Below are positions 47,901 to 61,800 of a stretch of 64,000 nucleotides of DNA, in pieces. The translations under genes were made by a program, and so were the position numbers. The notes beneath the pieces were generated by a model. The model searched no databases. It had not been told where the DNA came from and saw only the letters and a list, made by a program, of their open reading frames with translations. Origin of the DNA: Aulostomus chinensis (taxonomy: Eukaryota; Chordata; Actinopteri; Syngnathiformes; Aulostomidae); assembly GCA_037954235.1 (NCBI GenBank), contig JBBMOA010000014.1, positions 24,245,273 through 24,309,272 of the forward strand, in the 5' to 3' direction. Numbering within the stretch: position 1 is the stretch's first letter; the number at the start of each line of letters is the position of its first letter.

Positions 47901-49780
47901 ATAGTGGAGCCTTGATCTCTCGCCGTATGTGGTTTTGAGATGGGAGGGGCCACAAGCAGGCTCAACATTACCACGTTCACAGGTTTTGTGTTCCAATCAA
48001 TGCCATTTGGAGCTGGAGATGATGAGTAACCGCGTCGACTGGGGGGGGGGGGGGGGGGGGGTCATTTGATGTGGGACTGAAGGCGATTAAACCGGTTCCA
48101 TTGCAGATAAAGTGTTAGAAGGTTTTTTTGGCCAGTGGAACGGGGCTTCGGTAATTTGATTATGTAGCAGCAAGCAAATGAAGGCTTCCAGATGCATTTG
48201 CAGCATTAACATTCCCAGAACTTGATAAAATGTGTAACTTCTGTCAGTGATTGTAGGCCATTTTTCATGACTGTCATGACACAATTTAATTCAGGAGAGA
48301 AACGGTTGGATCTAAAGATTTTTCCACCGGACTCCAACTATGATCACCATCTGGACTCATTTCTTTAAAATCAATATTCTATTGCTTCTTCTGCTTGCCA
48401 CTGACTAACTGACTGCTGCTGCCACTGTTTTATTGGCCTCGTCTAAAATCAGCACATCTGCAGAGAGAGAATGAGAGCGGGAGCAGCTTACAGCATTTTT
48501 GTAGAAGAAATAGAGAATCATGTTGGCCAGTCGGGAGTAGCACCAGTGTCCGTGCACCAGCAGGAGTTTCTGTAGATATCGGAAACGTGGGAGAGCGAAG
48601 TCGCTCGCCATCACAGCCTGCAAGACACCAGAAAGATCCAACGTTAAATCTCCTCTGACATTATCAACACACACACTGACAGGCTGTTATTAGGCAACAA
48701 TTACAGCTGCTGCCGCCGCTGCAACACCAGCTTCTTTTTAATGAATCTTCCGTGGGTATTGTCTTTCCAAAGCAATAACCCTTTAATAGCTTGTCGACCT
48801 TTAGGGATTCCTCGTTACAGCAGCAAGAAGCTGTCAGCCTCATCCATCAATGTCTATAACATCACCCTCCCTGAAGTCAATGTATACATTCTAAACTGCG
48901 GTGCTAATCTTTTATGACATGTCTCAACTGTCAACATCACCCATCAGGCAGGACGACAGCAGCAGCCATCTTGTTGTGCAGCCCTTTAGTTTCTGTTGTG
49001 CTCCAATAACTGACAGTAAATGAGTGCAGAGGGAGAGCGCTCCTCCTAGACGAGAGGTCTGTTCATCACCATGCAGCGGAAGCCTGAGCACAGAAGTGTG
49101 CGTCTCAGCACACTTCGGAGCCCCAAGGAGAGACCACCGTCCCATTAAGACCAAATTTGATGAACAATGATTAATCTGGCAGCCCAGTTGAGGACAGCCG
49201 ACAGAGACTTTAACAGATGTCCGACACAGCAGCAAGCTCTGCTGGAAGTTAATTGGGGATGTCCATCATTGCTGTGCGAGATCACCTTCCTGGCAGGGAG
49301 CATGGTGGGGTGTGTGGTCGCGTGGGTGGGGCAGTGGAATTGGCCCTGACCTCAGAGCAGGAAGAGAGACCGTTGTGGACGTAGTAACTAACAGTCCTGC
49401 GTCTCAGCAGCTGCTCCAGTCAGCAGAACACAAGCAACCCTTTATTATTTGTTATTAATTAGGTTATTAACACCCGCGCCTCCTCTTCTTTCCTCTGATA
49501 GATCCTTGGTTCTCACCTGCATGCCCTCCTGTCCCGAGATCCCCACGCCCACGTCTGCTACCTGGATCATGCTGACATCATTTGCTCCGTCACCTTAGGT
49601 TAGAAAGAGAGGGAAAATAGTTCCTTAGAATTGGAATACAGAGATACACCGATATACAATCAGGCAAATGAAAAGGCCTGCCAACAGAGATGAACAGCAA
49701 GAGCTTCACTGAGTTGCTTCTTGTCATGTCTTGTTTTGTATGTGGGAGGGACCATCAGAATTAACATGTCACATTGTTAG

Positions 49781-49842
<62 letters not shown>

Positions 49843-52800
49843 GTGTGCGTTGGTGAGTTTATTATCCTCTCAGGTCCCTCTGGTTCGAAACTGCCAGTTC
49901 TGCTTTGACGAGCTGTGCATCTGCTGCACTCTGAGGGCTGCGGATAGGTTTTTTTTTGGCAGCACAGGTGTTGGAGTGGGAGATGAAGTGTTGGTGGGCA
50001 GAGAGGGGTTATTTTCTTGTCACCATAGTAAACAGCAGGGAGTGAGGAATAGGTGGTGATGAGCTCTCAAACAGAGGTTACCAGTTTGTGTTGGTGGGCA
50101 AATGTTGCAGTGCATCAAAATCTATCAAAACACTGTTAGTCGCTGCTTTGTATTTACTGTCTTCACAACAGAGAGGTGGCGTGGCTCAGGTGGTAGAGTA
50201 GATGTCTAGTAATCAGAGGGTTAGCAGGTCAATCCCCAGCTGCATCAGAGATCTTAAAAGAGTTTTCTTGTGCAAGATACAGAGGCTTTTACTGCTCCTG
50301 ATGCCGTAGCCATCGATATCAATCACAGGAAGAAAACAGTTTGCATTGTGTACTATGATTGTGCGGCTTGCGTCAGTATGCTTCGGTGTACTGAATGCAT
50401 GCATAGTGTTGAAGTGTGTGTGTCTGGGTGCTAGACACTGAGTTGCTTTAATGGGAAATACAAGTGGAAAATCCCTACAAACATTTGTAACCACAGCAAT
50501 AACACGGCGGTGTGTCTTCATGAGAAATAAATGCTTCTGAAAGGAAAAAGTCTTTCCTCCACAGGGAATACTGAAGAGGGTAGAGTCAGTGTTCCACAGC
50601 TCACACAGTCCACGACACGTTGGGGACATCTGGTCGATGATAGTCACATGCACCTGAAGCGACACACAGCTGACATGATCCTTGGACAGCCTTTTGCACA
50701 CCTCCGAGGACGTTTTTATGTAAATTGTGAAAATAATGCCATGTTGAAATGAGCCAAATTATATTTCATTAAAATGAATGATAAGCCATGTAGTTTGATA
50801 AAGCCATGTTCTCAGTCATCATAACTGAGCCACAATAATCAGGTATTTATGAGGCGAATTTCCATGAGTTTGCCAAAATTTTTAACTTCTTTTACAAGTC
50901 TGAAAATGGTAATTTTCTTTATAGACATGGGTGTGTGCATATACACATATAGATTTATATTCCTTTATTGACTTCATTATTTAATGACTTACTCTTTTCC
51001 TCAATCAGTTTAGATTATCTGAATGACTATTATTTTTCTTCCCTCAATTATTCTCCTGATGTATTTTCTTGTTCAAAAGGAAAACTACAAGAGAAGTAGT
51101 ACCACAAGGGGGGTTAAAAACAGTCATGAATGTTCCAGAAAAGTAATAACAATACTTTTTGGATCCAAAAGTATTGTTATTTGTGTGTCCTTAAGCAATA
51201 ATCTGAAAATAGCAAACAGATATATCGCAACAGTTGCTGAATAGTTTTAAATGGAGTATCTATTGGATTTATTTACTCTTAAACTATCAAAGTCAAATAC
51301 AAAAAATAGAGATTAATCCTCTGTTCATCCAGTATTCTTTGTAAGTCTTTTCACTTTTGTCGTGAGGACTAAATCGCATCCAACTGTTACGTGAGGTAAA
51401 ACGTGATGAACACACAGTCCAGTGTAGTCGTGTATGTGATTCCCTGCATCCTATTAGAGCTCCACCATCATCTGCTTCCACGCAGAGATGCAACGTGAAC
51501 ACGTTTCCTCCAACAAAGAACAGAGCAATGAAGGAGAAGTGCTTGGCTGGCAAAAACAGCCTCCGCCCAAGTGCAGCGGGGATAAATAAGTTGTGAACAG
51601 AGGAAAGACGATGGCAGGTCACACGGAACACCTCGCGTCACCTCTGTTATGATGCAGCTTCATTAAACCAAAATGTGATGCTACTTAAAATACCACCATC
51701 CTGACTCGATGGTCACAGGAAGGGTGGAGAGAGAGTGTGTGTGTCGCTGATGTCAAATTCAAGGTCAGCTCATGTTGAGACCACAGAAGAAGAACTCTCT
51801 CTACAGCTGCGTAACGGTGATATTAATGATGGGGGCCCAGCTTCTGCTCCTGTATCTTCTCAATATTAGAAACACACGATCTCTCAAGCCCAGCATGAAC
51901 ATGTAACTGTGCAAGTTAGGATGAAACGAGCCCACAAGCCTGCATTTTCTTTTTTACTGAGGAAGTAAAAACTGTGAAGGTTAAAAGGTAGAGTCTGCTG
52001 TTAAAACAACAACAACAAAAAAGACTAATCCAAAATTAATCACCACGAATGGGCTTCTAGATGTGTGGGGGTGACCCTGCCTGCAGAGTCGCAGCCCTCT
52101 GCCTACACTTCAATGTTTTTGTTTTGTCGGTACATTTCTGGGCGAGGAATGGGTGTGTACCCCTCCACCAATAACAGTGACAAGTGAGGTTGGTCACGGA
52201 TAAAACATGGCGACTAGATGAAATCCGTCCCTGAGAAAATGGCGGATGCACACGGAGAAGTACAGACAAGAAAAAAAACAGCTGTACTGAGGTGAGACGG
52301 AAAGCTGGTAAAGCTCCTTCCAAAACGAGAGTGACTCTCCGCTTGGCTTTCACTCACTTTCAAGCACCGGATGAGATCCTGGGGGTGAGGAGCAATGCAG
52401 AGTTGGCGTGTTTTCTGTAGGACATGGAGGTGACAAACACCAGTGGTTTGCATGTGCTTGTGTGTGGTTAGCACACTCCAGGACGCAGGGCGTATGCCTC
52501 TGGTGCTGTTGAGTGAATCTGAAGTGAAGTGAATCTTGAGTCCAGGAGGAGGGGTCCAATTTGAAAGAATGTTACGTTTACAAACTGCAGTGAACTACGC
52601 TCTGGACTCTTCCTTGAACCGCTTAAACTTGAACCCCCATAAGGACCACTTCCACTCATCCAAACTCCCTAGAAGCAACATTTGAGTTTGGCTCAAACAA
52701 ACTAAAACAGTCTGTTGATACTGAACTACTTTGGAACAGTAGGAGTCTAATTTCATGACAAAGTACTTGATGTAGATGAAGTAATTCAGAGTAATACAAC

Positions 52801-55800
52801 ACTGCAGCTTTCCTTCATTAGGATCTTTTCTTCGGTCAGTGGCTGCATGCGGGGGCTCAGGCTCTCTAGACTAAGCATGATAGCCTCAGATGCACAGCTT
52901 ATAGTTTCATCCATCTGATGGAAAATAATGCTTTATCTCGCATTTTATTCTCAGTCCCTCCGATAGCCTCTGATCATTTTGTGTAAAGCAGCAAAAGCCT
53001 TGGAACAAGACTTGAAACTATGATTGATTTCTACAAGGCGTTAGACATCAGCCAATCCTCTCCACTGGCATGTACAGGGATGTTGTGAATGTGGGTCAAA
53101 GGGCATCTTGGTGACCCGTTTACTTACCTATGGCCAGTGTCATGACCTTCAGCTTGTTTCGCACCAGCTTGACGACCATGCTCTTCTGCAGTGGCGTGGA
53201 GCGGCAGCAGAGCACTGAGCGGCAGCTCCTCGCCACAGCCAGGAACTTATCCTCCAAGCTCTTGTCCAGGGCGTAGGCCAAAGTCCGCCCATCAATCACC
53301 AGACCCAGCCGGTGCACTATGAAGGGAGGGGCGTGTGAAGATGAGGAGGGAGAAGAAGATGGATAGATCTCGCAGGGTGCAAAGTTAGCGTGGAAGGCCT
53401 TGGCGGCTGGGTCGGAAGAGCTGCAGAGGAATTTGGCCTGGATGTAGTGTAAACTCTCCTCCAGCAGCAACGCACACGCCTCCTGGTTGAGACAGGCAGA
53501 GAGGAGGCTGCAGGTCACCATCAGGACATCAACTTGCCTCATATCAAGCTGCCTGAACGGCTTCACATCTGGAAACCAAATGCTCTCACGGTTCAGTCCT
53601 CAAATGACCTCATTAGTTTGAATAGAACGCTGGTGTTTGCAATAAGAAGAAACAGAAAAGCCCATAAACAGACACAGACTATCATAATAAGAAGGCTTAA
53701 GAAGGACGCTCCAGAAAGCCACAGAGTGCAGCTGGGGCCATAAGGCCAGCAGGAGCCATTGTGCCATCCGCCCTGAACTTTGTGTAATCAATAATGTTTT
53801 ATCATAAACTAACTGCTAACTTTCATGTGGATCAACAGTGCAACTATGTAGCTCTGCTGAACTTCCCAAATGTTATCAGACCAAATGGATCACATTAAGG
53901 ATTTGAAACGAGTAATTTCACAGGGGGGAGAGTGACGTTCAAAACAATTAATCCACCATTTTACAGTCGCTTGCAAAGTCATTGTGAAAGAGTCTTGATG
54001 CAGCTGTGCATCACATGACGGAGGGAGGAGGGGCATAAAACTCTGAGAAAGTCTAAAACGGTGGATTTAGTAGACGCCCTGGAGTGCAGGATGAGTCATC
54101 AAACATTTGAATTGGTTTTATAGCAAATGACAGAGATGCAGAAGTACACTGTAACTGTACTGTTCAGCAATATCAAGAAATAAATGAATAATCATTCTAC
54201 GAACACAGAAGAGAGTAACTGTGAAAAGGTATTTTTCCTTTTATAGCAGCCGTCGCCCACCTGAGAATCAGCGTTCAGTGTCAACATCTCCTCTTCAGGG
54301 TCCAGCAGCTTGCAAGCGTAGGCGATATTAACAGCAGTTTCCTGTTTGTCACCTGTCAGCACCCATATCTGCAGGCCGGCCTTCCGTAGAGAGGCAACGG
54401 TTTCAGGAACGCCGTCCTGAAGCCGGTCTTCGATGCCTGTCGCTCCTGTGGGTGAAGACAGACGATAGTTTCAAACCCCCCAACATTTGTACAATGAAAT
54501 TACATTCAATACACAAGTAAACCCAGCTAAAAAAGGATTTGCAAACATTTACCCAGAAGCTGGAGGTTTGTCTCCAGACGCCGGGCCGACTCAAAGAGCA
54601 GCTCCTCTCTTCCCTGGATGGCCGTCTCAGCCTGCAGGTGACGCTGCAGCCAGCAGGCGTATTCCTCCTTGCTCATCGTCTGATACAAACACACACAAGT
54701 TCATTAAAATGCACCTACAATCAAAACAGAAAGAATTCAACAGTGCCTCTCCAACAGGGCAGAGGGGGATCCACGGGAGAATGTGAGACCTTGACAAGGT
54801 GTTTTATCACATTTCTTTGGTGATGGGCCTTACACAAGCAGGGATATAATGAGCCACGCTTGTGAGAGCATAAATTAACAGCCCGGGAAAGTGGCAGATT
54901 GCGTCTGAGTCACGGAGAATGTAACTTTGGAAAGGTCTGTGTTATCATCCGCTCTGAGCTTCAGATTCAAGCTGCCAAATTGACACAGAGACTCATCGTG
55001 TCCACCTTCTACAGCAGTTTAATGTGAGAGAGGGCGTGCGTTGACCACGTCTTACAAGTTTATTGATCCCAGTTACCTTTTTTGCAATACACAGTGTGCG
55101 GAGGCCATCTGCTGCGTACAGGTTCAGGTAGTTCTGGGTCCTGTACACAATCTTTTTCTGGCGTTTCCCTTTCGAATTACCTTAAAAATAAAGACAAGGA
55201 CGCAAGAAGAAGGATTAAATAACTTTGTCTAAGGGAACTGGCACAAGTGATTGAACATTTTGCTTCCAGATTGCCACAAGCTTCTTCCAAGAGGCACATG
55301 AACGCCATCTGTCTTCACACCTAAATTAACCATGTATGAGCTCAGTATCACTGAGCTCAGCCTGGACGGTACCGAGCAAGATGTGAGGAGAAGACAACAA
55401 AAACTAAGTCATTATATTTCTAAATGATCTTAATATGATTAAATATTTCGAGTTGTTTTAGGAGTCTTGTTGTCTGCACCTCAGCCATCTGCTGGCAGGG
55501 CGATGCTACACAAACAGATTGGCTTGATCAGCCGCCTGACACAGATGCACCGGCCAAAACTAGGACTGCCAGCCTTGTGATCTCATTCATGACACAACAG
55601 CTTGGCGGGCACAAATACACATGCACCACCATGATAAATCTTTTCTATTTTTTTTTGCCCTGAGAGGAACAAATTAACACGAAACTGAGCTATCTTCAGA
55701 ATTCAAATAAAAAAAGAGGATGACTAGCTGATCCTCCCATGATATAAGAGTCCAAATGTTTTTAAGCACAACTACAGCAGACCTGTGACTCACTACACTA

Positions 55801-58800
55801 TTTTCACTGTGCTTTTTTGTGACAAAATCTTTCCCCTTTGACTTGGAAAAAGAAAAAGTTTTCCCTTTTTGAAAAATAGCTGCTCGGATCGAACAGGCAT
55901 AGAGCTGCAGGTGGAAAGGAACACAATGTTTGTTTTTCCAGCCCATAAAAAAGAGAGTATTCAGTAGAAACAAGCTGCAAACACAACATCAACAGCATCA
56001 ACTTTGAAGTGGACATGGCGGATTTGCACATCCAGCTTACATGGAGCAACATTCTAAAATATTTTTGGAGAGTTTTTGTCCACCAGATGAATCTTAGTTC
56101 ATTACACACTTCTTTTAACAGTCTTTAGCCACAACTCTCACAGGAAACATCTGGCACTTTAGCTGCTAAATGCTCCTCGCCAGAAACCTTTAGCTACTAG
56201 CTAGAAATTTCAAGGGTTGAGGGTTCACATTTCAGCTTGTCCCTGAAATATGGTACCGGTTCCCAGCAGTACCTTTTTTGTGTAGCTACTGGTCTCTAAA
56301 GAAAAGCGAAAACATAATTTCAGTTTTGACTAAAGTATTCCAAGGTATGCTGCTAGCGTTAGCTTCACTTTCAGGCTAGTTCCTCGCTAGTTCAACTACA
56401 TAACACGCCTTAGCTTTTAGAGATATTTTGTGTTCAACCCTGCACTTATAGTTCTATTATATTTGTATTTATCATCACAAATACCAGAGTGGGTTTGTCC
56501 AAGTAAAGCATTTAAAGCCCAGACTTGCTATCACTTCTGGCTGGCAGTTAACCTGATAGCGCGTTTGGCTTGAACACATCGCTGGGTGACTTCACATGGT
56601 CTCTCTCTCTCTCTCTGTTTATACGGTACACTCCCACCCAGATATGCTAACTGGTATTGGAATTTGATGCAGATTGATTAAAAAGTAAAGAAAAACAAGA
56701 AAAACAAGAATGAACCAATACTAATTAGCTGAAAGATGCTAAAAGGCTCTAGAAATGAAGAGAACGGCAGAGTCAGATGGTAATTATCAGTTAGTTTGTC
56801 AGAAGAGCAATCTATTTCCCTTGAGCTGCTTGTGTTACAAATATACTCATTAAAGCAGCTTTAATAATAGGATGCCGGTAATATCTGCCAACTAAACTAT
56901 GAATGGAAATTGAATCTATTGTGTCAACAAGATCTAATATCTCCAAATACATCAAGAGGGAGAATTTTTATCAGTGAAAATGTTACATTGAGATAATTGT
57001 CATCGAAATGAAAGTCTAGTTGAAGCTTTAACTTCATATAAAACAGGACCAAGAATGCAACAAGGGAAGAGTTACATCATGGTGCTCCCCCCTGCCCCCT
57101 CACACACACACACACCCTACAGCACATTTATTAAACTGACACCAAACAACTCCCTCGTCACCTGAATGGAGCCATTATGGAGGTCGGTGTTATGAGGAGG
57201 CCCAGCTCATTCTGTGCTCTAATTGGCCAACTTTACCCAATGGCAAAACAAAGTAGTGTGTTGTCTTCCTAGGGACACACCCAGACGGCCATTAGAGCTG
57301 CTGAGCTGGGACACAGTGGAGGTGTGGCGGGTCGGGAACTTTTCTCCTTGAGTGATGAGCACCACCCTGTGAATTTTAAGTAAGTGACAAACTTTTTGGA
57401 AATGTCGTCCTCGCTCTGCCAGCGCATACGTCCCTCTGTTGAGGGCATTAAGATGATGAACAAGCCGCCCACCAGGAACCAGTCTGGTCCTCGCAACGGA
57501 AAACAATACAATAAATCATTGTATGATTCCTCTGAAGAACGGGACAGTGAGACAACATTCCAAAACAACATGTGCTTTGCTGCATGTGCAGCAGTTAACA
57601 AGTCTTCATTCAGCGAAGGAGGATCATTATGCTGGAAACTATTTTTCCGTGAAGCTGAGATGAACTGCTGTTCAAATGAACAGGAGGGAGCCGCTGACCA
57701 GGCATCGGAAATAAAGGAATTACTTACGCTGCCACACGACAGCAGGCTTTTACTGAAGGACGTCAAGAAGTAGTTCTGAGTGAAATACAAACATGAAGTG
57801 TGTGTATGTGTGTGTACTTATACATACATACACACACACACATACATATATATACATGTACATACACAGTATATACATACACACACACACACACATACAT
57901 ATATACACACATACACACACACACAGAAATACAAGGGGAACTCACTACTTCAACACCACAAACTCAGGCATCAGATAAGAGGAGCGCTCTGTCATTTCAT
58001 AAAGCACTTTTACATAAAGAACTATCATTTCAGGGGCTTGTGAGACACAGAGGGTGGTCATAAGTGATGAGACTTTGTAGTAAAAGTTGACTTACTATTA
58101 CTAGTACTACTACTACTCCTAGTTCTAGTACACAACTGTATTCCAAACTATATAACTCTATAGCATCTTATGTGAGACTGCAAAGGGCCATTTGATCATG
58201 ATGGTTCCACTACTGTGGTTCAGACCAATTGGTCCAAACCAAGAGACAATAAAAACATCTTCCCTCTTCCCTATTTGTTCACGCTCACCGATTACAGGCG
58301 AATGATGAATACACAACTTCAAATTTCATAACAGTCACATTAGAGTGCAACAGTACTTATATCAGCATCTGCACAGTTCTTGTGACTATATGCTGTAGAG
58401 ATGGATGGTAACACTGAAACTTCATCGACAGAGAATGGCCTTTTTTTTAAACATATCAGTACAAGTCCTGGGGCAGCATGGCTTGGAGGTAGTGTGGGTG
58501 TCTAGTAACTGAAGGGTCGCTGGTTCAATCCACGCTTCCCCCTGGTGACCATGTCCAAGTGTCCTTGAGCAAGATACTGAACCCCTAATTGCTCTTGATG
58601 GCCATGCAACAGACTAATGGCCCATCCAGGGTGAGCCCCACCTGTTGCCCAATGTCAGCCAGGATATGCTCCAGCCTGCCCCCCGTGACCCTTAAGCGGT
58701 GCAGAAAATGGATGGATATCAGTATAAGTCTGCTTAGCAACACTGGGCTCAGTTCTTCTCATGTCTCTCTTTTTCTCATTCTTGGGCGTCTCCAAATCAT

Positions 58801-61800
58801 TTGTGGGGGAGGGGCTCGGCAGTAAGTGCCTGGTGGCTGGGCCTGCACCCACGTGGTCCAGCTGGACATAGCCAGAAAAGGCAACATGCCCCCCCCCCCC
58901 CCCCTCCAATGGCCTCACCACCAATGGGAGGGGCCAAAGGGGTTGGGTGCTTTGTGGGATGGGTAGCAATCAAGAGCGGAGACCTTGGCGGTCCGATCCT
59001 CGGCTGCAGAAGCTGGCTCTGGGCACGTGAAATATTACCTCTCCTGGGAAAGGAGCCTGAGCTGGTGCATGAGGTGGAGAAGTTCCAGCTAGATTTAGTC
59101 AGACCCTTCTCAACGCACGGCAAGGGCTCTGGAACCAGTCATTTCAAGAGGGGTTGGACTCTCTTCCACCTTGGCGTTGCCAGCAGTTAGAGGCGACATG
59201 CAGGGGTGGCAATACTTGCTGCCCCTCGGCTCAGTGCCACTACATTGGAATTTAACCCCTTTGGACAAGAAGGTAGTATCCCTCCATCTTCAGGTGGATG
59301 GACAGGTCCTGACTGTTGTTTGCACTTGTGTACCAAATAGCAGTTCAGAGTACCACCCCTTTTTGGTTTCCTAGAGGGGGTACTGGAGAGTGCCTCCTCT
59401 GGGATACACCTTGTTCTGCTGCAGGACTTCAACGCTCACATTGGTGACAACAGTGACACCTGGAGAGGCGTGATTCGGAGGAATGGCCCCCCTGATCTTA
59501 GCTTGAATGGTGTTTTGTTATTGGACTTGAGTGCTCGTCACAGATTGTCCATAACGAATACCATGTTCAGGCATAACGGTGTCCGTATGTGCACTCCGTA
59601 CCAGGACACCCTGGGTCACAGATCAATGATCGAAATTGTGGCCGTGTCGTCGGATTTGCAGTCATATGTCTCGGACACTCTGCCAATGTTCCGAGGGAGG
59701 CAGTGGACATTGATTCATAAAAATGTTTTTACAGAACATTACAATGGTTCATTGGGAAAAATCTGACGTAAAAGTCACGTTATCATTTCATGCTACTCGA
59801 TGCCTGTGACCTCCTGTGTCTTTTGGGCAGTAACAATCTAACCGCTTCATCCTTGAGCCAAATTTGCAGGAATTCTCAAGAGGCAAACAACCTGCAAATA
59901 TAAAGCCTCCAGTCAGAGCTGTCGCCAGCACGGAGCCATGAAAATGGCTGTTATTTGTGTGTTTGAAGTCTTCAATCCACGTGTGGAAAACAGTTCCCGC
60001 CAAACATCATTGGACAGATGTCTGATGACTGTGAAAAAGCATGACTGAAAAGACCCTGCGTAGTCGTTTGTGTGCCTGGAATACTAACAACCTGGCACAC
60101 CTTACCCATTAGCACATTAAAAAACTTGGAAGACTACAGAACAATGTTTGGAGTTGACAGAGAAGAAAATACACATGGAAGTCCGGAAATTACGTTTTTT
60201 TTTTTAAAGGAACCAACTCGGGGCAGGCTCTAAGGTGAGAGCCCTAAAAATAAAGTCTTCTTACATAACATGTTAACTTACAACTTTACATCAGTGGAAA
60301 CATGAGGGTTGACGCTGACGGGTGGTACATAAAAACAAAGACCACTGCCCTGTGCAGGATTGGCAACCCTCAGATTTCACAGTCTGAAGCAAGTGGAGCC
60401 AGCTGGAATTGCCAAGTGGAAAATGAATCCATTAGTTGACGTTTCCAGTAAATGTGGATGCCAGGTGAAGTTAACAGGAAATGATTTGTTGCCAGTTCAA
60501 GCTGAGGTTGATCAATTCTAGTGGGGAGTGAAAGTGATACATTCCCAAAACTATCATAAGACCATGACCCCCTCATTAACTGAGAGTCTATCATCAGTAA
60601 ATTCTCTGTCAAATTGGCATGAACTCCTCCCTGGACACCACAATCTGAGAACGGATGACGTGTAACTGGAATGAAAGTATAACTCAGCCCCGTACATTTT
60701 TCAACACAGATAACACACTTTAAATAGCTGATTATTGTAGTTTTCTTTGAAACAAGACAAGGAGTTGCTTTATGTTTTTTTTGTGTGTCTCACATTCAAC
60801 GTCACAAACTTGATCATAGCACCGAAAAGAAGTGAACGGTTTTGTCAAAACAGCACCGGAGTGTACCAGCTTGTACACAATCTGATGAAAGCAGCATGGA
60901 CGGTGTTTGTTGTATTTTCTGCTCCAGTCTGTCAAAGCTGTGTCAGGGTAGGCTGCTGCTTGAACAAAAATGAGTTGAATGTGTGCCCAAGGTGACAAAC
61001 AGTTGAGGAAGTTACCAATGGTGGCGACGCGCTTTCAGTGCATGTATATCATCGTAATGGAGCTCTGAGATTAGAAACACCAGCAGCCGGCTTCAAATTG
61101 CTGTGCTCGCTCAGGATTTGTGTTGCATCAATGACGATTGGAGCCTGATTAAAGCCGTTTCCATTACAGAAATAGCCCAAATGCTAGCAGGTGTTGGCGT
61201 GTTTTTTGGATGGTGGGAACTGGGCTTTAATGAGTGTCTTCCTACCTGCATTAGGAGGTTTGATGAGATCCATGATGACAGAGTCGGCTCCTTTAGTGTA
61301 GACAGTGATCTGGTCCGTCAGAGGGTGTCTCACCACCACAGACATGCGCTTCCTTGTGGAGTCAAAGCCCAAAGTATGGAGCAGCTCAAAGCTCAACTTC
61401 CCCAGATGGGGCAGTTCCACCATCACCTGGTCAGGGAGACGTCCCACCAAGGAGCACTTGTAGGCCCTGGCAGCGTAAACCAATGCAGCTTCATCTGGCG
61501 ACTCAGCCTCATAGCGCAGCTCGCCTTCCTCCAAGGTCCAGGCCTCCCTGTCATAGCAGGGGGGGGCTGGACTGAAGGTACACTCCAGGTTTCGGTGGGG
61601 CTCCTCCTCGTCCAGCTTGGTGAGCGTGCTGTCTGCCGAGGGGGAGGACAACACGCTGGAGCAGCCCTTGTTTGAGGAGCGATTGGTGATAAGACTGGAT
61701 GAGCTGCTACTGTTGGAGCCTGACGTCAGTCGGCTGGGGGTGAAGCGTTTGATGAAGTCTTCGATGGTCTTGACGGGGGACTTTAACTCAAACCTCATTC

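Noticed and set aside
50170..50245. A functional tRNA gene suggested by A- and B-box-like sequences
   Set aside because: The cloverleaf cannot be completed and a SINE body follows, so it is a tRNA-derived SINE head.
53483..53566. Upstream extension of the open frame of the atp10a P-domain exon
   Set aside because: An in-phase join to the previous exon needs the acceptor ctgtctcaaccag at 53483; the extension has no ATP10A similarity.
57269..57790. Opposite-strand overlapping ORFs of 173 and 129 codons in an atp10a intron
   Set aside because: Neither shows a known domain, neither has a good start context or splice partners, and they largely mirror each other.
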